Both the position numbers and the translations under genes were made by a program. The notes under the pieces are model-generated. The model did no database searches and had not been told where the DNA came from. It was given only the letters and a program-made list of their open reading frames with translations. From Brachynemurus nebulosus (Eukaryota; Arthropoda; Insecta; Neuroptera; Myrmeleontidae): a DNA stretch of 64,000 bases. The DNA lies in the NCBI GenBank assembly GCA_035578155.1, contig JAPWDM010000043.1:1610419-1674418 (forward strand). The letters run 5' to 3'. Shown here piece after piece: positions 37,431 through 49,532 of this stretch. Every line of letters begins with the position of its first letter. Within the stretch, counting starts at the first letter, position 1.

Positions 37431-39688
37431 AATTTGACAAAATATGTAATGATTTTTTTAACATTAAAATTCTTCTCTATTGATTGAATGAATCTCCCTT
37501 TTTTATGGCTTTGTTTACGACTTTGTACCAATAAACAACACTTCGAAAGTTCTCGAAACCAATTGGCTATATACATGTTCAGAAATTCTTATAGACACAA
37601 CAAATAAATGACTCATATCATAATTTTGAAAAGAGACATTAGTCGGCTTGGTCTATAGTCGGTGGCTGTATATGTACATATATTTTCAATAACAAAACCC
37701 ATAAATTGTAAAAGTAATATCCCCTGATTTTATTGATTTTTGTAACACAAGGTACCAGGCGGCATGCATAGACACTGGTATATTATAACAACCGTCTGTC
37801 TTGTATAATCGTCGGCTATAAGGGATATGAATATTAAGGAACTTGTTGCCAAGGTCGATCGCGCCGCCAGTTGACATCACGAATTTATTTTGTTGCATGC
37901 CGTTATCAAATAAGGTTAAGTTGCCACTATTTAACAGTGACAATGTTTGCATATGGTTAAAATATCAAGGTCACACTTAATTCGAATAAAAATTGTTTTA
38001 TATATTTCTATTGGTTTCTGTAACAGACGGTTGGTATAAGGACTGACTGTTCATTCTTCTTTTCTATTAATTAACCATTCTGTTAGGAGGTTGTGTTAGT
38101 TGGACACAAATCCTAATGTAATGCCTCCAGGACTAGCATGAATACATTTTGTATTTTTGTGGTTTTCTTTTTGGAGGAAGGGGGTATTTGTAGCAGAATA
38201 GAATTAGCAAATTGTCGTAACCAGTGATGTGCTAAGTCATTGATACTTATTTTTGAACTGATAGGCCCAGATTTAATCCCTGTGGCTAACTATCATAATT
38301 CTAGACGAATATCGACCCATATAGTTTATCTAAGACGGATAATGACATATTTGATTTACATCCCAGGACTTTTCTTATTACATTCACATAGTAATGCTCC
38401 ATTTCATAAATAAGGTTAAAAAATATATGTAGATGGTGACTGTTATAAACGAAGAATCTGAAATATGGAGGTTGAATTCCGTTGCTAGTATTATTTAACC
38501 GACTAACCAAGCCGAAATCTTTGTAATTTTCTAATGAACATCTGTCGGATTACTTTCTCAGTTTCTTCAATTGTTCAGATAAAACTCTCCAAAATCAGAA
38601 ATTACTCACTTCTAAGCAATGAAAAACAAAACCAAGAATTTTGTACCAACTTAAAACTACAAAAGGTTACCTACTTAAAACTACAAACACCAAGCCGCGG
38701 GTAAATGCTAGTACATTTTAATTATGATAGATACATGTACTTTTATGGGAAACAGAGAATTTTTGTCATACTGTAATGAAAAATGACGATAAGAATCAAA
38801 AATGTTGCAAAATAGACAGATCAGAATAAAAAGCAGACATGTTAGCATAAAAAAATTTTTAAGAATCGCAGGTTTTTCTGACTATACCTACACAAAAATC
38901 AGACTGTTAAAAACTGAACATCTTTAAGATCTTTACGTTAACACTTTACGGTCCGCGTTTACAGCATCTTTGGACAGCCAGGACAACTGTAGGGGCTGAT
39001 CGCGACCAGTAATCATAAAATCAGTCACTCCTAAGCAGCGAAAACAAAACCAAGAATTTTTTACCTATTTAAAACTACAAAAGGGTTGATAAGAAATGTA
39101 GATACTTTTATATACTGATCTAAACAAGTGAAAATTCCGGCTACGAAAAAACTTGAAAAGAATATTGATTCAAAAGCGTCGAAATGGTACGTCTAGTAAT
39201 AGTTAGTACCTACTTAAAGGTTAAAGAATATTTAAGTTTTAAAATACCTTTGCATAATTATTATGTATGCCTCAAACGTAACCTTTTTACAATGAAAGTT
39301 ATTAATTACCGTTGACATAATAAATAATACAGGAGAAAAAACATTGTGTTTCTTTTTCAAAGAAAATTATTGATCCGTAGAATAAATTACATAATACATT
39401 ATTGTGTAGGTTTTTATTTTGCTTGTTAATATTAAGCTTATACACGTGATTAAGTAGGTAACCATATATAAATTAAAATTATATAAAAGAAAAAATAGTT
39501 AAAATAGAACGGGTCAACAGAGTGTCATTTTTTGCATTTTGCTTAGGCGTACCAAACTAAAAGTCGTAAACAAACGAGTAAATCGATCGTACTTATACGA
39601 TTTTGAAAGAATATGTTTTATTAAAATTATTGAGAATTCTCATGGTATTTTATTTGGTGTACCTATATTTATCCATCTATCTATCTAT

Positions 39689-39690
<2 letters not shown>
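37431..39690. other. No gene; one short direct repeat
   Basis: A ~80-base block near 38,594-38,675 (AAACAAAACCAAGAATTTT, then TTAAAACTACAAAAGG) recurs at 39,020-39,095. No coding region is supported on either strand. Confidence 0.5.

Positions 39691-39768
<78 letters not shown>
39691..39768. repeat. (TA)n microsatellite
   Basis: About 39 TA units preceded by ATCTATCTATCCATA. Confidence 0.95.
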
Positions 39769-40259
39769 TGGGTGTCTCGGCCGGATGTATACATACGATT
39801 TACATGTTAATTGATAACAGTGGATTCTCATAAGGAAAAAGTTACGTCACAAGAGTGCTTTGGAATAACATATTCCTATTTTTGGTAATTTTCTTTTATA
39901 AAATAATTTTTTCCCACCAAATTATCTGCACTATTTCTTCAATGGAATATTCGTTTGTAATTTTATTATTGTAATAGTTATTTTCAAGAAATTAAAAAAA
40001 TGCCCTTTGAATTTTCAGAAAATGACAGAAATATTTAGTATGTAAAAATGTGAATTGCTTGAAAATTGCCACATTCACTTCTCTATTTTACTGCATTATT
40101 GTTGTTAAAGTGATAGTAACAGTAGTTTCAATATTAAACTGGTATTATTATTTTGTTCAAAGTACTCTTGTGACATAACTTTTTCCTTGTGGAGATCCAA
40201 TGTTATCAATTATATATATCTCAAAAATAATTATAATATATAATATAATTATAATTATA

Positions 40260-40264
<5 letters not shown>
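39769..40264. mobile_element. MITE with ~60-bp inverted ends
   Basis: 39,811-39,872 and 40,150-40,213 are inverted copies: TTGATAACA, then AAGGAAAAAGTTA, then GTCACAAGAGT. The element may start at ACTGGGTGTCTCGGCCGG just after the (TA)n tract. A second TA tract lies to the right. No coding sequence. Confidence 0.55.

Positions 40265-40328
<64 letters not shown>
40265..40328. repeat. (TA)n tract with AATTATAATATA palindromic flanks
   Basis: About 32 TA units with mirrored ATAATTATAATATATAATATA sequence on both sides, giving a large potential cruciform. Confidence 0.85.
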
Positions 40329-40332
<4 letters not shown>

Positions 40333-40890
40333 TAATATATAATATAGAATATAATAATTATTCACAAAATAATTTATAATCAAAATGTATTTACTGCTCA
40401 ATAATTATCTGAACGCCTCCCCCGTCCTTATGATGAAACTTCGCATATAGAAAAATTGAGGATGTCGGGATATTAAAGTATAAGGTCTTCTGATAGAAGA
40501 GTTTTGCAGGTTTCAAAGCATTTTATATACTCAAAAATGACTTTTATATGTACTTCTTTTCTTAGATGGTTTTGTGAGCTTTGTAAAATGCTTGGTGAAC
40601 TTTTAAATGTCCTGGATCGGAGTTATCGGCGTTACCTCTTTTTTGCGGCCTCCACTTCGATGCCCTTTATAATGAAAATGATATAATAGAAGAAACATCT
40701 TCTTGTAATCTTGATTGTTTGTTTAATATAACGAAGAAAAATTGTGCCTGTAGTTAATAAAATCAAATATTATTAAAAATTGTGGTTATTTGGTCAAAAA
40801 ATAAAAAGTTAAAAGTAGCTTACATTAAAACTGATTTTTAAGACAATCTCACTTTAAAGTTCGATATTTTGTCAATGGAGCTTAGTTTTT
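40329..40890. other. No gene recognised
   Basis: AT-rich sequence. The plus frame at 40,504-40,686 has no motif. Confidence 0.5.
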
Positions 40891-41016
40891 TAATCGAATT
40901 TTTCCTTGAAAAAATTCGACTTATACAGCCTATACGATAAGAACGGCGAGAGCCGAGAGTAGGGGCGCTATCCGTTTTCGGACCCGTAGAACACGATTCT
41001 GTAGAAAAAAACTGTC

Positions 41017-41029
41017 TGATATATATATA

Positions 41030-41115
<86 letters not shown>
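41017..41115. repeat. (TA)n microsatellite of family B element a
   Basis: TA units with one CTGA interruption, cut by the pogo-like element. A short TATATATATA remnant follows the insertion at 43,798. Confidence 0.95.
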
Positions 41116-41118
<3 letters not shown>

Positions 41119-41699
41119 TCGAATACCCGTTATAAGACTGCCCCTTATAAGACTCTTCCCCTCAATTAACATTTTCCAACTTCTCCCACTTAATCACTTT
41201 TTCGAGTTTTGTGCCAGACCATTCCTTTGCAGGTCATAAATTATCCTGTCAAAATTGCCGAAAAAACGTATCACCATTCGTTAGAAGCGGCACATAATTT
41301 ATCTATTTTTCATAAATAAATTTATAATTTTTTTCTAAATTCGCTCTATAGTTTTTGTGGCAGGAACTAAAGAGGTACACTACAAATATATTTAGTTTTG
41401 AAAACAATAAAATTTCATATAAATAACATAGTCGCTCAATTTAAGTTTGTAACATCGCTCGCGCGACGAACGAACACAGTTTAATTTGATCAACTGCATC
41501 TGTCTTATGTAAACAGAGCTACTTGACGAAAAAATTTTTTTCCATACACTCAAGCTATAAATCAACCTGTCAAAAAATTGAATTGTTGAAAAAACATATA
41601 TGAGAGGAGCGTGTCTTCTAAATTTTTATGAAGAGATATTTCGTGTATAAAGATACAGATAAAATAAAACTATTACATAATTCGATTTCACCACTGTGT

Positions 41700-42500
41700 T
41701 GGTCATCGAAAAGATGCTTGAACAGCGAAATCTGGCAAAAGTTCTAGAATATTCTTTCAATAATCAGAAAAGATATAAAAAATCCTTAATCAATGGATTG
41801 ACCAACGAATAAGTAACCAAGTACCGATATTTAGAAAAAGTTCCAGAATATTCTTTTTGGAAATTAGAAAAAATATTGAATATCTGATTTCACCACCAAA
41901 TTTTTCATCGAAAAGCGATCAATTAACGGAATTCGGCAAAAGTTCGAGAATATTCTATTCGGAAAATAGAAAATATATCCAAAAACCGACTCCACCATTG
42001 GTTTGAGCATGAAAAAAGTATCCAAATAGCAGAATTCGTAAAAAGTTCTAGAATATTCTTTTTGGAAAAAAGAAAAATTATTGAAAATTTGGCATCACCA
42101 TTAGACTGTTCATCAAAAAAGTGACCAAAAAATGAAATTCGGCAAAAGTTCTAGAATATTCTATGTGAAAATCAGATAAGATATCCGAAACTTGATTTCA
42201 CCATCGAATTAGTTATTTAAAAAGGATCCATGTACCGAAATTTAACGAAAGTTCGAGAATGTTCTATCTGGAAATCAGCAAAGATTACGAAAAATTTACT
42301 TCACCATTTGTTTAGTCATCGAAAAACAAATTGAATACAAAAAGATTGAAAAGATTTGACAAAAGTTTCTATTCGAAAATTAATAAAGATGTCGAAAAAC
42401 CAATATCACTATTAGAAGAATTATTGAAATAAAAGCTAAATAAAGATATTTAACAAAAGTTTTAGAATGTTCTGTTCGAGAACTAGCAAAGATAACGAAT
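41700..42500 (+). promoter_or_regulatory. Tandem array of heat-shock-element-bearing units
   Basis: About eight degenerate units of ~102 bp. TTCnnGAAnnTTC, the three-unit consensus bound by HSF trimers, is perfect at 41,742-41,754, 41,841-41,853, 41,943-41,955, 42,046-42,058, 42,149-42,161 and 42,252-42,264. Unit 7 (~42,366) has lost the core by a small deletion. Unit 8 (~42,460-42,482) has a changed first TTC but an adjacent TTCGAGAAC. In units 1-6 the nn spacers vary (TA, CA, GA; TA, TG) while all nine specified bases stay fixed. Function is inferred from the motif only. Confidence 0.65.
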
Positions 42501-43050
42501 TATTTATCAAAAGCTGGTTATAATTGATGAATTTAGGCTCCATTAGTCACATTGATTCGGTCAACGATAGTGTATTTTTTAAAAAATGACAAATCGTTAA
42601 CTTTCGCTATCGAAAACTTTAATCGTAAATATCTCCTAAACGGTGCGTCGTAGCTCAAAAATAACGAAATTTTTGAAGGCTTAAGCGAAGCAAGTTGTGG
42701 GTATTTCGAACGTATTGCGAATGTCAAAACCTACTTTTCGTTATCGAAAATTATCGATACCGCGTAACATGTCATAAATTGGTTATAACTAGTTAATTTA
42801 GGCTCTGTTTGTCCCATTGACCTGGTCAGATACAGAACAATTTTTTAAAAAACTACTTTTCGTTAATTTTCGCTATCGAAAACTTTAATCGTAAATATCT
42901 CCTAAACGGTGCGTCGTAGCTCAAAAATAACGAAATTTTTGAAGGCTTAAGCGAAGCAAGTTGTGGGTATTTTGAACGTATTGCGACTGTCAAAACCTAC
43001 TTTTCGTAATCGAAAATTATCGATATCGAAAATAACGATATTTCCAAAAT
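42500..43050. repeat. Direct duplication of a ~285-bp module
   Basis: ~42,505-42,775 and ~42,780-43,050 are close copies: TCTCCTAAACGGTGCGTCGT, CTTAAGCGAAGCAAGTTGTG and ATCGAAAATTATCGATA. Inside, GAAGGCTTAAGCG and TCGATATCGA words are also seen at 7000-7210 (inverted) and 49,640-49,840. Confidence 0.75.
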
Positions 43051-45236
43051 GGATGATATAAGGAAGGGAAGTATTCTTTCAAATATATAACATCTACTAT
43101 AAATTTTCGTTATGAAAATCTTTCGATCGAAAACAGATTGCAAATAATATAAATAAGTATATGTACGGATGTACCAAGTGGTACCATTAATGATGCGTCG
43201 CATTGAATTGATAAATTGATTGTGAGTATGGATTCATAGGTATAGGTAAGATATGTAGGTAGTCAGAAGTGGTAGAACGCGTTCTACATACATACGTATT
43301 CACTTACAGAATATCGACCCTTGCATCTTTAACGTTATCAATAGCAATCGTAGACATTACTTTGTATGTGGCTGTATCAATATTAAAAAATACTAATTGT
43401 GAACTTCTTAATAAACAATTTCCTATTGTTGTAAAATAGTATAAAAATTTGTAGGATACAGCATCTGTTTGTACTATTATGTCAAAAAAGCGAGCTACCC
43501 TTCACTGAAAGTGAACCATTTATCTTGCGTAAACCTAATAATAACTTAAATAAGGAAATTACTATAAATTTTGAAGTTACAATTTACTATCATTTTTGGT
43601 CCCCCATACCTGTTTTTACGCTCCTGGAGATAATTTAATTTTGACAGGATAATTTATGACTTACACTATCCATTCCGGACTATAAGATAAGGAGTAGTCG
43701 AGCGACAAAATTAAGTGCGCGGTAGTGAGGGCATTAAAATTCTGAGAAAAATTTCCCCTACGTCCCCTAGACTAGTCTTATAACGGGTATTCGACTGTAT
43801 ATATATACTCCCGCTACCTTTTAATATGTTTGGTAAGTGGGGCTCATTCCGATGCACAACAATACTATCAAAGTGGGGTCAAATTTTGGGCAAATTTTGG
43901 ACCCGACCTTTAAGTGGGTGGTGGGGAGTGGTAAAACAATAAAACTTTTCCAAACCGGTCGGAAAGAATGTTTCAATCAATTTTCTACAACATATCCAAA
44001 ATTCAGTTTCCTAGGTTGATTTGGAGGGAGTAGAGGGGGAAAAACGACTTTGGTTGTATCCAAAACGCCCCCAGCCGCGGAGAATTAACGTAGGGGGTTG
44101 AAATTTGGTATGTTGATAGAGTTCATACCTAGGTTGTGCTTTCTGGAGATTTTAATATTTTACCCCCACCCCCCTCATTTTTAAGCTACAATTTCATGCT
44201 TTTTTGACGTTTTCGAAGTTTGTACCACTCGCACAGGTCACCCAAATAAACCTAGAGGGCTGAAATTTTGTATTCGGATTGAGTTAGTATGAAGGGGGTG
44301 CTTTTTGGGAGTCTCGACTTTCAAACCCTACCGCCACCATTTTTATACCCAAAAGAACATGATTTTTCTTGTTTTTTAACAGTTTCGTTTGGGTCAAAAT
44401 CTCCCCAAATAAACCTAGAGGGCTGAAATTTCGTGTACAGGTTAAGCTAATAGCCAGCTACTGCTTGTTGGAGGCTTCAACTTTTAACCCGTACCTCCAC
44501 GATTTTTACGCCAATATTTCCTACATTTTATTGCTTTTTTTCTAACAGGTCTAGAGACTCTCTAAGGAAACCTAGAGGGCCGAAATTTTGTACGTGCATT
44601 GAGTTAGTACCCAGCTAATGCTTTTTAGGGATGCCACATTACTTTTCCGCCACTTCTCCCATTTTTACATCGGAATTCAATGGTTTTGTTAAATGTGTTT
44701 TAAGTGCATTATTTTTATTCTAATACAAGTAGGCGAATAGTAATTTTAAAAAATTAAAAAAAATGAACTTTTATAACAAATGCAGTACACAAATATTAAG
44801 TAATTTAAAAATGTTTATTTATAAAGTAGGAATTTTGGGTTTTTTATTATTTATAAAATAGAAATTTTGGATTTTTTTGGAAAGAAAAAATATCTTCATA
44901 AAGACTTTCTAGTTTACTATTTAAGTTCCTTTTTTAATATTTAAAAATAAAACACAAAGGCAATTGGCGAATAAGCATGGGTAGGAATGCCCTCGTATGA
45001 ATTGTGTTGGCTTTTTCCTGCTAACTGCTATCGGCAGAAAATTGAAATTTACTGAGATTCAGCCCTTAAAAACTTAAAACCTTTTTTTAAATCCCCGATC
45101 AACCGGGTACTCATCACCAGTTTTGAAGCCACCAAAATGACAAATCGCTTGTAGACATTTCGCTGGTAGACATTCAGTATCGAAGATGAAAAGAAAAATT
45201 CGACTTCCGTGATGGGGCCACGCTGCTCACGGCGTT

Positions 45237-45865
45237 TTTTTTTTTTAAACAAAGTAAACTCAACGTTATTTTAGGAGTCCTTTTACTACAAGCTACTCAG
45301 TTTTGTATCACTTGGGAGGGCCCTCAAATAGAGTGAGTCCAGGAATCATAAAACTAGCGGTTCGCTTCTGAAAGTAACTTCACAAAACTCTTATAAAAAA
45401 TAATCTATATATTTTTAATTGTAATTTAAAACTAGGTACTCCAATTAAGGTGAAATATTAACTTTAATTGCTATTTTTTTTTAAGTTATTTAATACTCTG
45501 TGTAATTTTTTCTAATTTCCAAATAAAAAAAAATTGCAGTTTAATTAATAAATAAGTTAATCTACAAATAATATTATAAACATTAAAAATATGAAGTTAA
45601 TTAGTTAAGTTAATAAAAAATTTAACTATTTATGATACAAATCGATATTAAAATACTATTTTCTCGTATAGTTTTGTCTGCGCTACATGATTTAACTTTA
45701 CAGAAATCATATAAAGATCGTGGATTTAGAAATCGATATTATTAGCTATATTAACAATAGTTTCGGTAGTAATGAATTAGCACTGTTAAACTATTGATAA
45801 TTAACAAATTATGTACAAATTATCAGCTATATTTGTGGTATTTGGAATGATTGGATTTTTATTGT
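45237..45865. other. No gene recognised
   Basis: AT-rich spacer between two family B copies in the same orientation. Confidence 0.5.
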
Positions 45866-45987
45866 TAGTCGAATTTTCTCCGAAAAATTAGACTTATACA
45901 GTCTATACGATAAGAGCTGCGAGAGGCGAGAGTAGGGGCGCTATCCGTTTTCGGACCCGTAGAACACGAATATGTAGAAAAAAAATG

Positions 45988-45989
<2 letters not shown>

Positions 45990-46060
<71 letters not shown>
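45990..46060. repeat. (TA)n microsatellite of family B element b
   Basis: About 35 TA units at the same relative position as in the other family B copies. Confidence 0.95.
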
Positions 46061-46064
<4 letters not shown>

Positions 46065-46537
46065 CCCGCCACCTTTTAATTTGTGTAGGGCCCCCCTATG
46101 GAAGTTAAGAGATGAAATTTGGTAAATGGGGCTCATTTTCGAGGCACCTCATACTGTCAAAGTGGGGTCAAATTTTGGGCAAATTTTTTTTCTGACCCGA
46201 CCTTTAAGGGGGTGGTGGGGGGGCGGAAAAGCAATAAAACTTTTCCAAACCGGTTTTAAATAATGTTTCGGTCAATTATCTACAACATATCCAAAATTCA
46301 GCTTCCTAGGATGATTTGGTGAGAGTGGAGGGGGGAAAAACGATTTTCGCTGGATCTAACAGCCCCCCCAGAATTAACGTAGAGGGTTGAAATTTGGTGT
46401 GTTGATAAAGTTCGTACCTAGGTTGTGCTTTTTGGAGGTTTTAATATTTCACCCCCACCCCCCTCATTTTTAAGCTACAATTTCATGCATTTTCGACGTT
46501 TTCGAAGTTTGTACCACTCGCACAGGTCACCCAAATA

Positions 46538-48008
46538 CAGGGCCGCGCCAAGCGGGGGTGTTAGGGGTGCCTAGTACCCCGGCGGCAGGCTTTGGGGGCG
46601 GCAAATAAAATATAAAATTATTACTATTTTTATGTGGTAATTTTGATGACACTAAATGTTACCCGCATTTTGCTTAAATACTTGTCTATTATGATTGTTG
46701 TGACCCGTCGGTAATCCGATTATTCCGATTGTCGACCAGTGACAACAATCATTTGCGCGGTAATCGGCGAGATCAAACGGGATCGGGATCGAACATGTTC
46801 TTGCACGCTTTAATTTTATAAAAACCGTCGTTGAATTCTACACATAAAACATTTATCAATCTTTAAAATTGTTTAGTTTTCGTTGCGTTACGTTGTATAT
46901 AGCACGTGACGATTAGTAAAGAAAACAAACTAAAAATTGATGACTGATGATCTCTCAGTAAAATATTATTCTTTTAAATAAGACTTAGTAAACACTGTAT
47001 TGAACAGTCGAAATATAATAAAAGAGTTTAAGATTTCAATTGTTTGGTTTTAAAACCAACATTTTTATTTTATCTTCTTTTTCCTATTTGGTTGATATCT
47101 TAAACCTAATTTATTATTTCTGTTTTTTGTTATTATAAATTTTGTTTTCAATATTTGCTTACCCACATCTGCAAGCAATTTAGTTTAAAATATACATGTT
47201 CTTTCGATATTGCTTATTCCGCTTAGGATAAGATTTATGGATGTTCTTTAAATTGGAGCACTCCATCCTCTTTTCTTGGAAAAGTTACATTATTACGTTT
47301 CTCAGAAATTTAAGTAAGAAACATCCCCTTTTGGGCTCTGCGGAACGAATCTGATATAAATGAGTTAGATTTATGTGATGAAATAGAAACTCTTTTAACA
47401 TATCTTAATCCCGACATGAATGCATTAACAGTTTTAGATTATATATTTTCTAATGATCTTACTACAATGTTTCCGAATATGACAATTGCATTAAGAATAT
47501 TTTTGACAATACCTGTGACAGTGGCATCTGGTGAGAGAAGTTTTTCGAAAGTTAATAAAAAATTATTTAAGATCTAGTATGTCACAGGAAAGAATATCGT
47601 ATTTAAGTTTAATTAGCATAGAAAACAAAATTGCTGCAAATATTGACATGTCAGATTTAATAAATAAATTTGCAATAAAAAAGGCAAGGAAAGTGAATTT
47701 TATGTAAAATTTTAAAATTGTTACCATTCGTTTTTGTTTTGTGTAAAATTATTAATTTTTATTTACATGTTCTTGAAATTTATGCGAACTAAATTGTTAA
47801 AAAAAGTTAAGTGTTTTATTCCATTTATAATCCTAAATATTTTATAATATTTTATGCATTTCATTAAAGTAAGTATATATAGTAAGTAAACTGGTAGTCG
47901 GGAGGCATATATTTTATTATCAAAAATGTATTACAAATAAGTTTGGCGTTTTAGGGGCGGCAATTTTTGTCTTGCACCCCAGCGCAAATGTCCCTTGGCG
48001 CGGCCCTG
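46538..48008 (+). mobile_element. hAT transposon, deleted derivative
   Basis: Perfect 15-bp inverted ends CAGGGCCGCGCCAAG and CTTGGCGCGGCCCTG. The 8-bp target duplication CCCAAATA is at 46,530-46,537 and 48,009-48,016. The uninterrupted site (GGTCACCCAAATAAACC) is present in family B element a at ~44,238. Only the end of a transposase gene remains. Confidence 0.92.
47350..47707 (+). pseudogene. hAT transposase C-terminal dimerisation domain, frameshifted
   Basis: Frame 1 reads through ALRIFLTIPVTVASGERSFSK and stops at a TAG at 47,575-47,577. After a one-base shift, reading continues with NYLRSSMSQERISYLSLISI to a TAA at 47,705-47,707. This is the hAT C-terminal dimerisation signature (SGERSFSK, then the LR-SM-QERL block), of the ZMYM1-like group. 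The RNase H-like catalytic part and zinc finger are absent. It would hold the transposase oligomer together in an intact protein; this remnant cannot act. Confidence 0.8.
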
Positions 48009-49036
48009 CCCAAATAAACCTAGAGGGCTGAAATTTTGTATTCGGATTGAGTTAGTATCAAGGGGGTGCCTTTTGGGGGTCTCGACTTTTAACCCCTACC
48101 CCCACCATTTTTATATCCAAAAGAACTTGATTTTTCTTGTTTTTTAACAGTTTCGTTCGGGTCAAAATCTCCCCAAATAAACCTAGAGGGCTGAAATTTT
48201 GTGTACAGGTTAAGCTAATAGCCAGACACTGTTTTTTGGGGGTTTCAACTTTTAACCCTTACCCCCACGATTTTTACGCCAATATTTCCTTAATTTTTTT
48301 GCTTGTTTTCTAACACGTCTAGAGACTCTCTAAGGAAACCTAGAGGGCTGAAATTTTGTACGTGTATTCAGTTAGTATCCAGCTAGTACCTTTTAGGGAG
48401 TCCACATTACTTTTCCCCCCACTTCTTCCATTTTTACATCGGAATTGAATGCTATTGTTAAATGTGTTTTAAAAGCATTATGTTTATTCTAAATACAAGT
48501 AGGCGAATAGTAATTTTAAAAAATTTAAAAAAAAGTGAACTTACTTTTATGACAAATGAAATACATACATATTAAGTAATTTCAAAATGTTATTAAAGTC
48601 ACTGTTTATTTATAAATTAGGAATTTTGGATTTTTAGTATTTATAAAATAGAAATTTTGGATTTTTTTGGAAAGAAAAAATATCTTTATAAAGGCCTTCC
48701 AGTTTACTATTTAAGGTCCTTTTTTAATACTTAAAACTAAAACATAAAGGCAATTAGCGGATAAACATGGGCAGGAATGTCCTCGTACGAATTGTGTTGG
48801 ATTTTTTTCTGCTACCTGTTTTCGGCACAAAATTGAAATTTACTGAGATACAGCCCTTAAATACTTAAAACCTTTTTTTAAAGCCTCGATCAGCCGAACA
48901 CTCATCACCAGTTTTGAAACCAACAAAATGACAATTCGGTTGTAGACTTTCAATCACATTTCGCTTGTAGACATTCAATACCGAAGATGAAGGGGAAAAT
49001 TCGACTACCGTGATGGGGCCCCGCTGCTCACGGCGT

Positions 49037-49532
49037 TTTTTTTTTTTAGTATAAACAATACAGACGGTAATTTTTATTTTTATTTTAATCTACATAAATC
49101 AAAACAAATTCTAGCAATTTTTTATTATTCTATGGATTCGTTCTAAAAATACGTTTTTCTAATAAACATAACATGAATTATGTAGGATGCTTTGGGTAGT
49201 AATTGATCAGTGCCCAATAATTGATCAATCCGACCTGTTTTACGTTCTAATAAGGTCTGTATTGGTACTAACAATAAGAGAGTTTTTTTCATCACAGGAA
49301 TATTTGTTGGCCATTACTATTGCCATATTTCAGCAGTTGGCCTTTTCAGACATTTATTTTGAGTTGTGAGATGTTTTTGTTATAGTGTTCCGTCAATTTT
49401 TGTAATTGCCTATTAGCGTCCCCCATTTGTGATCATGTTGGTCAATTACTGCCTAATCATTTGTGACCAGTGATTGATTAGCCTCATAAACCTACTGTAA
49501 TGATTTAATAGCAACAAAAATATGAGTAGATA
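49037..49532. other. No gene recognised
   Basis: The plus frame at 49,187-49,369 has no motif. (GA)TCAATxAxTGxxCA words repeat at 49,190-49,480 without a clear unit. Confidence 0.4.

Larger units (their letters stand above)
41116..43797. mobile_element. Pogo-like non-autonomous element 2, carrying heat-shock-element repeats
   Basis: Inverted ends CAGTCGAATACCCGTTATAA and TTATAACGGGTATTCGACTG are perfect over 20 bp; targets are TA on both sides. 2,682 bp, no transposase. Inside are a ~102-bp tandem array (41,700-42,500) and a ~285-bp direct duplication (42,500-43,050). The duplicated module is shared with the elements at 6632 and 49,533. Confidence 0.8.
40891..45236 (+). mobile_element. Family B element a, split by a pogo-like insertion
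   Basis: The 5' end begins ATCGAATTTTTCC, with a nearby inverted GAAAAAATTCGA. Then come a GGGGCGCTATCCGTTTTCGG block and (TA)n at 41,017-41,115. The pogo-like element (41,116-43,797) interrupts at the tract, and family sequence resumes at 43,800 (CCGCTACCTTTTAAT). The body has recurring CCTAGAGGGCTGAAATTT boxes. The 3' end is AAATTCGACTTCCGTGA, a 6-bp stem CCGTGA/TCACGG with a 14-nt loop, GGCG and a T run. Subterminal inverted repeats (TCGAATTTTTCC and its reverse), a terminal hairpin, a T-rich target and a microsatellite match Helentron-associated elements. No protein is encoded. Confidence 0.65.
45866..49036 (+). mobile_element. Family B element b, split by an hAT element
   Basis: 5' end AGTCGAATTTTCTCCG, the CGCTATCCGTTTTCGG block and (TA)n at 45,990-46,060. 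Then come CCCGCCACCTTTTAATTTG and the body. The 3' end is AAATTCGACTACCGTGA, a hairpin closing TCACGG, GGCG and a T run. An hAT element lies at 46,538-48,008. Without it the copy is ~1.7 kb. Same structure and orientation as element a. Confidence 0.7.

Noticed and set aside
41700..42500. CRISPR-like array of regularly spaced repeats
   Set aside because: The spacing is regular, but the intervening sequences are homologous to each other, so it is a degenerate tandem repeat. The genome is also eukaryotic.
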